From NCBI GenBank assembly GCA_964444385.1, contig CAYUHD010000034.1:1-15372 (forward strand): a DNA stretch of 15,372 bases. The letters run 5' to 3'. The stretch comes from D2472 sp964444385 (GTDB lineage Bacteria > Pseudomonadota > Gammaproteobacteria > Magnimaribacterales > D2472). Shown here one piece after another: positions 7,598 to 15,343 of this stretch. The position numbers and the translations under genes were made by a program. The notes beneath the pieces were generated by a model. That model worked only from the letters and a program-made list of their open reading frames with translations, had not been told where the DNA came from and made no database searches. The number at the start of each line of letters is the position of its first letter. Position 1 is the first letter of the stretch.

Positions 7598-9369
7598 GCG
7601 AAGAAATAATTAAAATTGCAAATTGTAGCGGTTACTATGGAGATAAGTTATCTGCAGCCAAAGATATGGTGGATGGTGGGCCTATAGATGTTCTAACTGG
7701 AGACTATCTAGCAGAGCTAACCATGACAATTCTTTTCAACCAAAGAATACAGCGAGGAGAAGATAAGGGTTATGTTGGAACCTTTCTCAAGCAGGTCAAA
7801 GCTGTCGCTAATACTTGTAAAGAAAAAAATATAAAGATTGTTACAAATGCAGGCGGCTTGAACCCCTCATCAATGGCTAATGAAATAGAAAAGATTCTAA
7901 AAGAACTCGATATTTCATTGAAAGTAGCTTACATAAGTGGCGATGATTTGATGCCAAGAATGGACTCTCTGAAGAAAGAAGGTGAGTCATTTTTAAACAT
8001 TGATAAAAATATACCTATTGATGAATCAGAATGCCAAACGCTTACAGCAAATGCTTATCTTGGTGCATGGGGAATTAAAGAGGCCTTAGATGAAGGCGCT
8101 GATATAGTTGTATGCCCAAGAGTGACTGATGCTGCCGTGGTAATTGGTCCAGCGGCTTGGAAATTTAATTGGAAGAGAGATGATTATGATGCATTAGCTG
8201 GTGCTTTAGCAGCAGGTCATATTATTGAGTGTGGCTGCCAGGCAACCGGTGGTAACTATTCTTTTTTCAAAGAAATTCCAAGTTTTGATAATGTTGGCTA
8301 CCCAATTGCTGAAATTAAAGAAGATGGGAGTTTTTACATTACAAAGCATCCAGGTACTGGGGGTTTGGTATCCACTGGAACTGTAACTGCGCAGCTTTTA
8401 TATGAAATCAGCTCTCCGGCTTACTTAAATCCAGATGTAATAGCACATTTTGATACCTTGAGTATTGAGGAGATATCTCCAGATAGAGTTTATGTATCAG
8501 GTTGCAGAGGAAGCTCGCCAACCAGCACTCATAAAGTCTGTATTAATCTTGCAGGAGGATACAGAAATGGAATGGAATTTATTCTGACCGGTATAGATAT
8601 TGAAGAAAAAGCTCAAATCATTACAGATGCATTATTCAACTCGGTTGGTGGAAAGGAGCAATTTGATGAAGTTTCAATACTATTAGATAGAACTGACAAA
8701 AAAAATCCAAACTCTAATGAAGAAGCCATGGCTTCTCTTAGAATTTCAGTAAAATCAAAAGATCCTGATTTAGTTGGAAGGATGTTTACGGCAAAAATGA
8801 TAGAACTCGCTTTAGCAAACTACCCTGGATTTTTTACAGGAGGCGGAGTGAGATCTGGAGGGGCTGTTTTAGTTTACTGGCCTGCTTTAATAGATAGTAA
8901 GCATATCAAGGAAACTGTTCATATTGATGGCAAAGAAATTGAGATACTACCAACTAATCAGATGAATTTAGAGGAAAGTTATTATCAAAAACAACCAGTA
9001 GAAATCCCACCTCCTCCATCTGGTGAAAGAGTTGCCAAGCCCTTAGGTGAACTTTTTGGAGCTAGATCAGGTGACAAAGGTGGTTGTGCAAATATCGGTG
9101 TTTGGGCAAAAAATGAAAATGCATTTTCATTTTTAAATGACTTTCTAACTATAGAAAAAATAAAAGAGTTAATGCCTGATATTAGAGAATTTGAAATAGA
9201 TAGGTATGAGCTTCCAAATATTCTTTCGCTAAATTTCTATATACACGGCATCTTGGAAGATGGGGTTTCCTCTAATTCTAGGAAAGATGGTCAAGCTAAA
9301 TCACTTGGGGAGTACTTGAGAGCCAAGTATGCAGATATCCCCAAATCATTATTTAAGGAAAACATATGA
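7594..9369 (+). CDS. atuA: AtuA-family (DUF1446) acyclic terpene utilisation-type protein
   Basis: The 591-residue product has the full architecture of the AtuA/DUF1446 family. A long N-terminal domain (from about IKIANCSGYYGD, residues 6-17, to about 450) contains VTNAGGLNP and a conserved cysteine-rich GHIIECGCQATGGNY stretch. A smaller C-terminal domain (about 480-588) begins PLGELFGARSGDKGGCANIG and contains RYELPNILSLNF. The Pseudomonas family member is required for growth on citronellol and geranylate, but to my knowledge no reaction is firmly established. In this operon a lyase or thioester-processing step is otherwise missing, so AtuA is a candidate for that job; this is inference. 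It starts at TTG 7594, overlapping the TetR stop by four bases, and its own stop overlaps the next ATG. The symbol reflects family membership, not proven orthology. Confidence 0.85.
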   Translation: MSEEIIKIANCSGYYGDKLSAAKDMVDGGPIDVLTGDYLAELTMTILFNQRIQRGEDKGYVGTFLKQVKAVANTCKEKNIKIVTNAGGLNPSSMANEIEKILKELDISLKVAYISGDDLMPRMDSLKKEGESFLNIDKNIPIDESECQTLTANAYLGAWGIKEALDEGADIVVCPRVTDAAVVIGPAAWKFNWKRDDYDALAGALAAGHIIECGCQATGGNYSFFKEIPSFDNVGYPIAEIKEDGSFYITKHPGTGGLVSTGTVTAQLLYEISSPAYLNPDVIAHFDTLSIEEISPDRVYVSGCRGSSPTSTHKVCINLAGGYRNGMEFILTGIDIEEKAQIITDALFNSVGGKEQFDEVSILLDRTDKKNPNSNEEAMASLRISVKSKDPDLVGRMFTAKMIELALANYPGFFTGGGVRSGGAVLVYWPALIDSKHIKETVHIDGKEIEILPTNQMNLEESYYQKQPVEIPPPPSGERVAKPLGELFGARSGDKGGCANIGVWAKNENAFSFLNDFLTIEKIKELMPDIREFEIDRYELPNILSLNFYIHGILEDGVSSNSRKDGQAKSLGEYLRAKYADIPKSLFKENI

Positions 9370-10157
9370 ACATAGGAAAACTTTCATTAGAGGGCTTGGA
9401 TTTTCAAGCCACTAAAATTAATATTCAAAATAATATTTTAACTATCACATTGAATAGACCTGAGAAAAAAAATGCTCTGAATAATGTGATGATGAATGAA
9501 CTTAATTATGCTCTAGCTTACGCAAAACAAGAAAGAGAAATTAGGGTGGTTGTTATAGATGCAGAAGGAGATATTTTTTGTGCTGGAGCTGATCTTCGCA
9601 GAGCAAAAGAAAAATCAAATGTCCCAAAAATAGAAGGTACAGATGATATAAGCTTTTCTCTTAGGAGATTATACAAGCCAGTAATATGTAAAATTCAAGG
9701 GTCTGTCTTAGCAGGTGCATTATTGATGGTAACCAACGCAACCCATGCGATAGCCGTTGATACAGCTAAATTTTCTGCTCCTGAAATCCATAGAGGGCTA
9801 TGGCCTTTTATGGTGATGGCTGGATTATTTAGAGTTATGCCCAAAAGAGCTGGGCTTGATTTTATAATGCGAGGTCAGCCCATTGATGCTACTAAAGCTG
9901 AAGTATGGGGGCTGATAAATGAATCCGTTTCAGCTGATCAACTTGATGATAAAGTCAGTCAACTGGCTAATGAACTAGCAAGTTTAGCGCCAGGAACAAT
10001 GCAATTTGGCTTGGAAGCATATGAAAAACAAGATGCCTTAGAATTTGATGAGGCTCTACCCTACCTGCAAAAACAAATTGCCAAATGTTTTGAGGGTAAA
10101 GATGCAAAAGAAGGTATCGCAGCATTTTTAGAAAAAAGAAAACCTAATTGGAAATAA
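9366..10157 (+). CDS. Enoyl-CoA hydratase/isomerase (crotonase) family protein
   Basis: This is a 263-residue crotonase-fold protein. The start of the fold is visible as LTITLNRPEKKNALNN (25-40), the first oxyanion segment as FCAGADL (71-77), and the second as GSVLAGALL (112-120). In classical hydratases the second oxyanion segment reads like GGGCEL and supplies the first catalytic Glu; aligned without gaps, that Glu is Leu120 here. The second catalytic Glu appears kept as Glu140 in SAPEIHRGLWP. In Atu/Liu-type routes this gene position is held by the hydratase acting on the carboxylated glutaconyl-CoA product, which is the expected role, but the active site looks altered, so isomerase or other chemistry is possible. 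The ATG at 9366 overlaps the AtuA stop as ATGA, with AGGA at 9356-9359 six bases upstream. Confidence 0.85.
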   Translation: MNIGKLSLEGLDFQATKINIQNNILTITLNRPEKKNALNNVMMNELNYALAYAKQEREIRVVVIDAEGDIFCAGADLRRAKEKSNVPKIEGTDDISFSLRRLYKPVICKIQGSVLAGALLMVTNATHAIAVDTAKFSAPEIHRGLWPFMVMAGLFRVMPKRAGLDFIMRGQPIDATKAEVWGLINESVSADQLDDKVSQLANELASLAPGTMQFGLEAYEKQDALEFDEALPYLQKQIAKCFEGKDAKEGIAAFLEKRKPNWK

Positions 10158-10170
10158 GTAAGGAAAAATT

Positions 10171-11394
10171 ATGGATTTAGAATATGGACCAGATTATCAA
10201 GACTTTACAAAAGAAGTTCAGGATTTTTGTAAAAAATATGCAGGGCTAACTTTTACCGATGGCTCAAAAACATCACTAGAAGCTTCTGAAGGTTCCGGCG
10301 GACCAGTAATGTCTAGATCTGACTGGCAAAAAATTCTTATCGAGAATGGATATTTCGCTCGTGCGGTTCCTAAAGAATATGGAGGTTATGGCGGAGAGAC
10401 TGATATTCTTAAAAATAGAATCATTGCTGCAGAATTCTCAAAAGCAAAAACTCCTACACCCATGGGTGGTCAAGGGATTGATATGTTGGTTCCTACATTA
10501 TTAGAGATGGGTACCAAGGAACAAAAACAAGCTTACATAAAACCTACACTTCATGGAGAAATGATTTGGTGTCAAGGTTACTCAGAACCAAACGCAGGAA
10601 GTGATCTAGCTAGTCTTCAAACTAAAGGCGAATTGATTGGTGATGAATGGGTAATCAATGGTCAAAAAATATGGACAAGTACTGCTCAATATTCACAAAT
10701 GTGTTTTTGTCTTGTAAGAACCGAGCCAAATGCTCCGAAACATGCTGGAATAAGCTATTTATTAATTCCAATGGATGCTCCAGGCATTGAAATTAGACCT
10801 CTGGTAGATATGACTTTGAACGCAGGATTTAACGAAGTATTTTTTACAGATGTAAAAATTCCTGCAACTAATATTGTTGGAAAAAGAGGTGAAGGCTGGG
10901 CTGTTGCAAATGCAACACTTGGTCATGAAAGAGGCTCTCTTGCTCCACCAGATGCCACTATGAATAGAGTTAATATGTTGATGCATTTGATGAAAAAAGA
11001 AACATTGGATGGAAAACCATTAATAGAGCATCCAATTTATAGAGATAGATTAATGCAAATTCAAGGTAAGGTTTTAGCTCAACAATCCCACGCATTAAGA
11101 TTATTATCAGCCAAGCTTAATCCTGGGGTTGATGTCAAAATAGGCAAGATGATTCAAAAACTAATAGGAACAGAACTTAGACATGAGTTAGAAGGTCTTG
11201 CAATTGATGTAATGGGCGAGATTGGAACATTGTATGAACAAAGTCCTCATCTTAGAAATGACGGTACATGGCAATTTATATATATGTACTTTCTAGGTTT
11301 AATTATTGGCGGAGGTACTAGTCAAATTCAAAAGAATATTATTGCAGAAAGAGGCCTTGGAATGCCCAAAGAACCAAAAGTAGAGGGAGCATAA
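10171..11394 (+). CDS. Acyl-CoA dehydrogenase, likely catalytic (alpha) subunit of a heteromeric pair
   Basis: This 407-residue FAD enzyme oxidises an acyl-CoA to the 2-enoyl-CoA. It has the helical N-terminal domain, the middle-domain motifs WCQGYSEPNAGSDLASL (133-149) and NGQKIWTS (163-170), and the C-terminal helical domain ending IGGGTSQIQKNIIAERG. The glutamate that serves as base in medium-chain enzymes, just before GTSQIQ, is Gly381 here. A Glu at the alternative position used in isovaleryl-CoA and long-chain enzymes is present as Glu253 in GHERGSLA, so the enzyme should be active. The following gene is a shorter, degenerate dehydrogenase, resembling alpha2-beta2 enzymes such as mycobacterial FadE26-FadE27. 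The ribosome binding site AGGA (10161-10164) lies six bases before the ATG; 13 bases separate it from the crotonase gene. Confidence 0.9.
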   Translation: MDLEYGPDYQDFTKEVQDFCKKYAGLTFTDGSKTSLEASEGSGGPVMSRSDWQKILIENGYFARAVPKEYGGYGGETDILKNRIIAAEFSKAKTPTPMGGQGIDMLVPTLLEMGTKEQKQAYIKPTLHGEMIWCQGYSEPNAGSDLASLQTKGELIGDEWVINGQKIWTSTAQYSQMCFCLVRTEPNAPKHAGISYLLIPMDAPGIEIRPLVDMTLNAGFNEVFFTDVKIPATNIVGKRGEGWAVANATLGHERGSLAPPDATMNRVNMLMHLMKKETLDGKPLIEHPIYRDRLMQIQGKVLAQQSHALRLLSAKLNPGVDVKIGKMIQKLIGTELRHELEGLAIDVMGEIGTLYEQSPHLRNDGTWQFIYMYFLGLIIGGGTSQIQKNIIAERGLGMPKEPKVEGA

Positions 11395-11398
11395 AGTG
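11383..11398 (+). promoter_or_regulatory. Strong ribosome binding site supporting a GTG start
   Basis: GAGGGAG at 11383-11389 lies inside the end of the upstream dehydrogenase gene, six bases before GTG 11396-11398. It is one of the purest Shine-Dalgarno sequences in the window and decides the start of the second dehydrogenase subunit. It may also keep the two subunits at balanced levels. Confidence 0.65.
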
Positions 11399-12481
11399 TA
11401 TTTTGGTTTATCAGAAGAACAATCTTTTTTTAAAGACAATGTAAAAAAATATCTAGAAGAGCATGCGACGATAGATAACATTAAACACATTGCCAATGGT
11501 GATGAAAAAAATATCTCCGATGATATCCATCAAGGTCTTCTTAATTTAGGAGTAAATGGGCTCTTAATTCCTGAAGAATTTGGAGGTTTAGGCCTAGATT
11601 TACTCTTTGCAGCAGTGGTTTCAGAAGCATTGGGAGGTGGGGTGGGCCCCACTCCATTTGTTGCGCCATATGTTATGGCGCCAACTGCCTTAATGCATGC
11701 CGGAAGTGAGGAGCAAAAAGAAAGCTACTTATCAAAAATTAATATTAATAAATATCGATTTGGAGTTGGATTTAGTGAATTTGTCGGCAAAAGAAATGAT
11801 ACTGGAATAACTTTTTCTGATGGCAAGCTAAATGGAAGGTCAATGTTTGCACTTGATACTGAAAATGCTACTCATTTATTACTAGCTGATGAAAAGGGTC
11901 AAATATTTGTAGCGGATGCAAAATCTTCAAACATTGAAATAGTGCAATTAACAACCGTTGATAAAACTAGGCATTATTCTGAAGTAATCTGTAATAACGC
12001 AAAAGGAGAATTGCTAGAACATTCTTCAGATTCTACTGATCCAATCAATAAAACAATTGATGCTGGAAGAATTATGCTTGCTGCCGATTCTCTTGGAGCA
12101 TCTCAAACCATGATAGATAAGGCTGTTGATTATGCTAAGGAACGCAAACAATTTGGAAGAGCAATAGGTTCATTTCAAGCTGTAAAACATATGTGCGCCG
12201 AGATGGCTGCTGACTTAGAGCCTTGCTACGCTTTAGTTTGGCATGCAGCCCATTGTCACGCTCATTCTCCTGGCGAGGCAAGATTAATGGCCTGTCATGC
12301 AAAAGCGCATGTATCTGAAATGAGCAAAGGTATTGCAAAGAAAGCTACGGAAGTTCATGGAGGCATGGGCTTCACAGACTTGCTTGGATTACATTACTGG
12401 TTCAAAAGAATTGGATTAAATCGTCAGTTACTGGGTAGCCCGGAACTTGTTAGGGAAGACGCATATCAGGCACAAATTTAA
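11396..12481 (+). CDS. Acyl-CoA dehydrogenase-like protein, likely non-catalytic (beta) partner subunit
   Basis: The 361-residue protein keeps the acyl-CoA dehydrogenase layout: an N-terminal helical domain (YFGLSEEQSFFKDNVKKYL; LLIPEEFGGLGL), a diverged middle domain, and a C-terminal domain with ERKQFGRAIGSFQAVK (249-264) and EVHGGMGFT. The middle-domain substrate and FAD motifs of its neighbour (EPNAGSD, W.TS) are not recognisable. Neither catalytic glutamate position is filled: the isovaleryl-type site reads DAGRIMLA and the GTSQIQ region reads LLGSPELVRE. By precedent with heteromeric steroid-type dehydrogenases it should pair with the preceding subunit and contribute FAD binding at the interface rather than the base. 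The GTG start at 11396 is one base after the upstream stop. Its stop is shared tail-to-tail with the convergent isomerase gene in TTAA (12478-12481). Confidence 0.85.
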   Translation: MYFGLSEEQSFFKDNVKKYLEEHATIDNIKHIANGDEKNISDDIHQGLLNLGVNGLLIPEEFGGLGLDLLFAAVVSEALGGGVGPTPFVAPYVMAPTALMHAGSEEQKESYLSKININKYRFGVGFSEFVGKRNDTGITFSDGKLNGRSMFALDTENATHLLLADEKGQIFVADAKSSNIEIVQLTTVDKTRHYSEVICNNAKGELLEHSSDSTDPINKTIDAGRIMLAADSLGASQTMIDKAVDYAKERKQFGRAIGSFQAVKHMCAEMAADLEPCYALVWHAAHCHAHSPGEARLMACHAKAHVSEMSKGIAKKATEVHGGMGFTDLLGLHYWFKRIGLNRQLLGSPELVREDAYQAQI

Positions 12482-13089
12482 ATTAAATTTTTTTTAAGCG
12501 CCTCTTCAAATAGATGTAAACGATCATTGCCAAAAAACATTTTATCTTTATAAAAAAATGTGGGTGATCCAAACCCTCCTCGCTTAATTAATTCTTCGGT
12601 GTTTTCGATAAGAAGATCTTTAGCCTCTTTAGAGGCGATAAATTTTGTAAATTCTTCAGGATTTAAGTTTGAATTTTTAACGATGCCTAATAACAAGTCT
12701 TCCTGACTAATATCTACCCCCTCATCCCAATAGGATTGAAAGATATTATTTGCAAACTCGACCAATTTATTTTCTTTGTCAGCAAACAAGCATCCACGCA
12801 TGGCTTTAACAGAATTTACTGGGAATACTTTAGGGAAACTTATGTTAACTTCTCTTACCTTTGACCATAAATTCAAATCATCATTTGAGTAGGATAGCTT
12901 TAGGGGATTAGGTTTCTTTCTAAACTCATAAACATCTTTATTAACTGAGTTAAAAACGCCCCCTACAAGTACTGGTTTCCAAGCAATTTCTATATCTTGT
13001 CTTATAGATAATGGTAAAATTTCAGTAAATGCTAAATATGTCCAGGGGCTTGAACAGTCAAAGTAAAATTCTATATAGTTAGCATTCAT
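12478..13089 (-). CDS. 2-hydroxychromene-2-carboxylate isomerase / kappa-GST-like (DsbA fold) protein
   Basis: The 203-residue protein begins with the family-typical IEFYFDCSSPWTYLAF (6-21), where Ser14 sits at the position of the catalytic serine of 2-hydroxychromene-2-carboxylate isomerases. It ends with the cis-proline segment GGFGSPTFFYKDKMFFGNDR. These are thioredoxin-fold, glutathione-dependent isomerases known from naphthalene breakdown, but many marine relatives act on unknown substrates. Usual family length is about 200. I start it at ATG 13089; the frame stays open to 13284, but that extension is antisense to prc and would displace the conserved N-terminus. No clear ribosome binding site precedes this ATG. 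The gene converges with the acyl-CoA dehydrogenase operon and starts 28 bases from prc on the other strand. A functional tie to the operon is only a possibility. Confidence 0.85.
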   Translation of the reverse strand: MNANYIEFYFDCSSPWTYLAFTEILPLSIRQDIEIAWKPVLVGGVFNSVNKDVYEFRKKPNPLKLSYSNDDLNLWSKVREVNISFPKVFPVNSVKAMRGCLFADKENKLVEFANNIFQSYWDEGVDISQEDLLLGIVKNSNLNPEEFTKFIASKEAKDLLIENTEELIKRGGFGSPTFFYKDKMFFGNDRLHLFEEALKKNLI

Positions 13090-13117
13090 CGTTAATAAAT
13101 ATTGTAAGTTAATTATC
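13090..13117. promoter_or_regulatory. 28-base divergent gap between isomerase and prc
   Basis: Only 28 very AT-rich bases separate two divergently translated genes. This is too short for two ordinary promoters, so at least one promoter must lie inside the neighbouring coding sequence, or the mRNAs are near leaderless. I see no Shine-Dalgarno sequence for either gene. Confidence 0.4.
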
Positions 13118-15220
13118 TTGTACAAACAGAAAAAAGCTATCAGCTTTATATTAATAATTTTGCTTAGCTTTCTTGCGGAAGCAAAAATTAATTTATCAGT
13201 GTCAGAAGAAAAAGATCTTCTATGCCAAGAAATTTTTCTTAAAATCAGCAATGAACATTTCTTTAAAGAAAAAAATCTTAGCACTATTAATTCAAAGACT
13301 TTCGATGCACTAGTAGATCGGCTAGATTCTCAAAAAATTTACTTTAACAAATATGAGATCGATTCATTTAGAAAAAAATTTGAAAGATTTGATAATTTTT
13401 CAAAATTTAAGAATTGGGATAAAACTTCAACTTGCGCTATAAATTTAAAAGCTAACTATAAATTAATTAATCTATATTTTAATAGATTGATTGAAGTAAC
13501 AAATTTTCAGATAAAAGAGATCAAAAAGAAAACATTTGATTTCACAAAAAACGAAAAAATCTTGATCAATGATGAGCAAAAGGTCTGGCATAAAAATATA
13601 TATGCTCTCAAGCAAACTTGGAAAAAATTAGCAAAGAATGATGTATTAACTTCGATGCTTGCTGATAAAAGTCTTGATGAAGCAACCGAAACTATTGAAA
13701 AGAGATATAAAAATAGACTCAAAAGAATATCTCAAAGAAAAGAAGAGGATGTATTTTCTATTTCAATGAATAACCTAGCATCTATATTTGATCCTCACTC
13801 TTCATACTTTTCACCAAAATCAGCAGAAGATTTTGAAATGACTATGAGTTTGAAGCTTGAAGGCATCGGTGCATTATTAACAACAGAAGATGATTATCCT
13901 GTAATAGTTAGCGTTGTTCCTGGAGGTCCAGCTGAAAAAACTGGAAAAATTAACCCTGACGATAAGATAGTTAAAATTAACCAAATTGAAGAATCAAACT
14001 CACCTTCTGTTGATGTGGTTGGATGGAGGATTGATGAAGTGGTTCAATTAATTCGAGGAAAGGCTGGTACAAAAGTTGAATTAGAATTAATTCCAGCGAA
14101 AACAGAAGATTACAGTGAAAGAAAGTTTGTAACAATAACTCGCGAAGAAGTAAAACTTGAAGAGCAGGCAGCAAAATCTAGGATTGTTGAAGTAGAAAAA
14201 AATACTAAAAAAATTAAAATTGGCATCATAAATTTACCTACATTTTATATTGATTTCAATGCATGGAAGCACAGAGATCCCAATTTTAGGAGTAGCTCAG
14301 AAGATGTAAAAAATATTCTTAGAGAATTTAATTCCCAGGAAGTTGACGGGGTCATTATAGATCTTAGGGGTAATTCTGGAGGATCTCTATATGAGGCAAA
14401 TAAATTAACCGGACTATTTGTGGCCTCAGGAGCAACTCTTCAAGTTAAAGAAAGCAATGGGAAGGTGAGGCCTTGGGGAGATGCTAGAGCCAAAGAAGCT
14501 TGGAAAAAACCAATGGCTGTAATGGTAGATAGATATTCTGCATCCGCATCAGAGATTTTTGCTGGTGCTATCCAAGATTATCAAAGAGGAATAATTATTG
14601 GACATAGGACTTTTGGAAAAGGCACTGTGCAAAAATTAGATAACTTGAGTTCGGGACAAATAAAAATTACTGGATCAAAGTTTTACAGAATTACTGGATC
14701 AGGCATGCAAAATGAAGGCATTCATCCAGATATTACTCTTCCTTCTACTTGGGATATTGAAGAAATTGGTGAAAGCTCGCTTGATGCTGCTCTTCCTTGG
14801 GATGAGATTAAGCCAATACGTTTTCAAAAATTCTTAATGAGATCACATTTAATTTCTCAATTAAAAGACGCACATCTAGAAAGAACTAAGCATAACCCTA
14901 ATTTGAAATATATCTTAAATATAAGGGAAAGATATGAGGCTCAAAAAGATAAAAATACTGTGTCTCTTAACATTAATAATAGAAAACAAGAAAAAAAAGA
15001 AAGGCAAGAATGGGCCTTGAATACAGAAAATAAAAGACGAACTGGGCTTAACCTAGAACTATTTGATAGTTACGAAGCAATAGAGGAATTTAATGATGCC
15101 AAGGAAGAAATAGATGTTGAAATCGATTATGAAAATGACTATCTTTTAAAAGAAGGAGCCGAAATCCTTAGTGATTATTTGCTAATTGATAGAAATTTTT
15201 TGTTAACTAAAGCAGCTTAA
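13118..15220 (+). CDS. prc: Tail-specific (C-terminal processing) protease Prc/Tsp, S41 family
   Basis: This is a periplasmic protease that degrades proteins with nonpolar C-termini and, in relatives, trims penicillin-binding proteins and peptidoglycan hydrolases. The start MYKQKKAISFILIILLSFLAEA is a short signal peptide, probably cut near residue 22. An N-terminal helical region is followed by a PDZ domain (about 245-330, from EGIGALL), then the S41 catalytic domain with the core DGVIIDLRGNSGGSLYEA. The Ser/Lys dyad is Ser476 in YSASASEIF and Lys501 in FGKGTVQ; the 25-residue spacing equals that of E. coli Tsp (Ser430-Lys455, mature numbering). The charged C-terminal extension (about 550-700) is typical of the gammaproteobacterial form. 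The start is TTG at 13118, as no ATG or GTG is available before the signal peptide; no clear ribosome binding site is seen. Confidence 0.93.
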   Translation: MYKQKKAISFILIILLSFLAEAKINLSVSEEKDLLCQEIFLKISNEHFFKEKNLSTINSKTFDALVDRLDSQKIYFNKYEIDSFRKKFERFDNFSKFKNWDKTSTCAINLKANYKLINLYFNRLIEVTNFQIKEIKKKTFDFTKNEKILINDEQKVWHKNIYALKQTWKKLAKNDVLTSMLADKSLDEATETIEKRYKNRLKRISQRKEEDVFSISMNNLASIFDPHSSYFSPKSAEDFEMTMSLKLEGIGALLTTEDDYPVIVSVVPGGPAEKTGKINPDDKIVKINQIEESNSPSVDVVGWRIDEVVQLIRGKAGTKVELELIPAKTEDYSERKFVTITREEVKLEEQAAKSRIVEVEKNTKKIKIGIINLPTFYIDFNAWKHRDPNFRSSSEDVKNILREFNSQEVDGVIIDLRGNSGGSLYEANKLTGLFVASGATLQVKESNGKVRPWGDARAKEAWKKPMAVMVDRYSASASEIFAGAIQDYQRGIIIGHRTFGKGTVQKLDNLSSGQIKITGSKFYRITGSGMQNEGIHPDITLPSTWDIEEIGESSLDAALPWDEIKPIRFQKFLMRSHLISQLKDAHLERTKHNPNLKYILNIRERYEAQKDKNTVSLNINNRKQEKKERQEWALNTENKRRTGLNLELFDSYEAIEEFNDAKEEIDVEIDYENDYLLKEGAEILSDYLLIDRNFLLTKAA

Positions 15221-15223
15221 AAA

Positions 15224-15343
15224 ATGAAAATAGTATCCTTTAATATTAATAGTATCAGGGCTCGCCCTCATCAGCTTATACATTTAAGAGATACCATTGA
15301 TCCTGATGTCATAGGGATTTCGGTTCATCCCCTTTACGATTAA
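15224..15343 (+). pseudogene. xthA: Exonuclease III-like 5' end, frame lost after about 32 codons
   Basis: Starting three bases after the prc stop, the frame reads MKIVSFNINSIRARPHQL and then DTIDPDVIGI, the unmistakable N-terminus of exonuclease III (AP endonuclease; metal-dependent phosphodiesterase of base-excision repair). The next expected element, QETK with the catalytic glutamate, is absent. Instead the frame runs SVHPLYD to a TAA at 15341-15343. In another frame, 15319-15372 is open to the window end and reads FGSSPLRLKEFDFTQIDL, where PL followed by a helix would suit the region just after QETKV....FP. A deletion of roughly 19 bases with a frame change around 15320-15330 would explain both. 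It may be a real pseudogene, a sequencing or assembly error, or a junction to other DNA. Confidence 0.6.

Noticed and set aside
3419..12481. Plain leucine degradation (liu/MCC) operon
   Set aside because: An AtuA-family gene is present, HMG-CoA lyase and a typical isovaleryl-CoA dehydrogenase are missing, and the carboxyltransferase lacks the usual GGANL..Q segment.
13090..13284. N-terminal extension of the isomerase to 13284
   Set aside because: The extension is antisense to the prc signal peptide and early coding region, and the conserved family N-terminus begins at ATG 13089.
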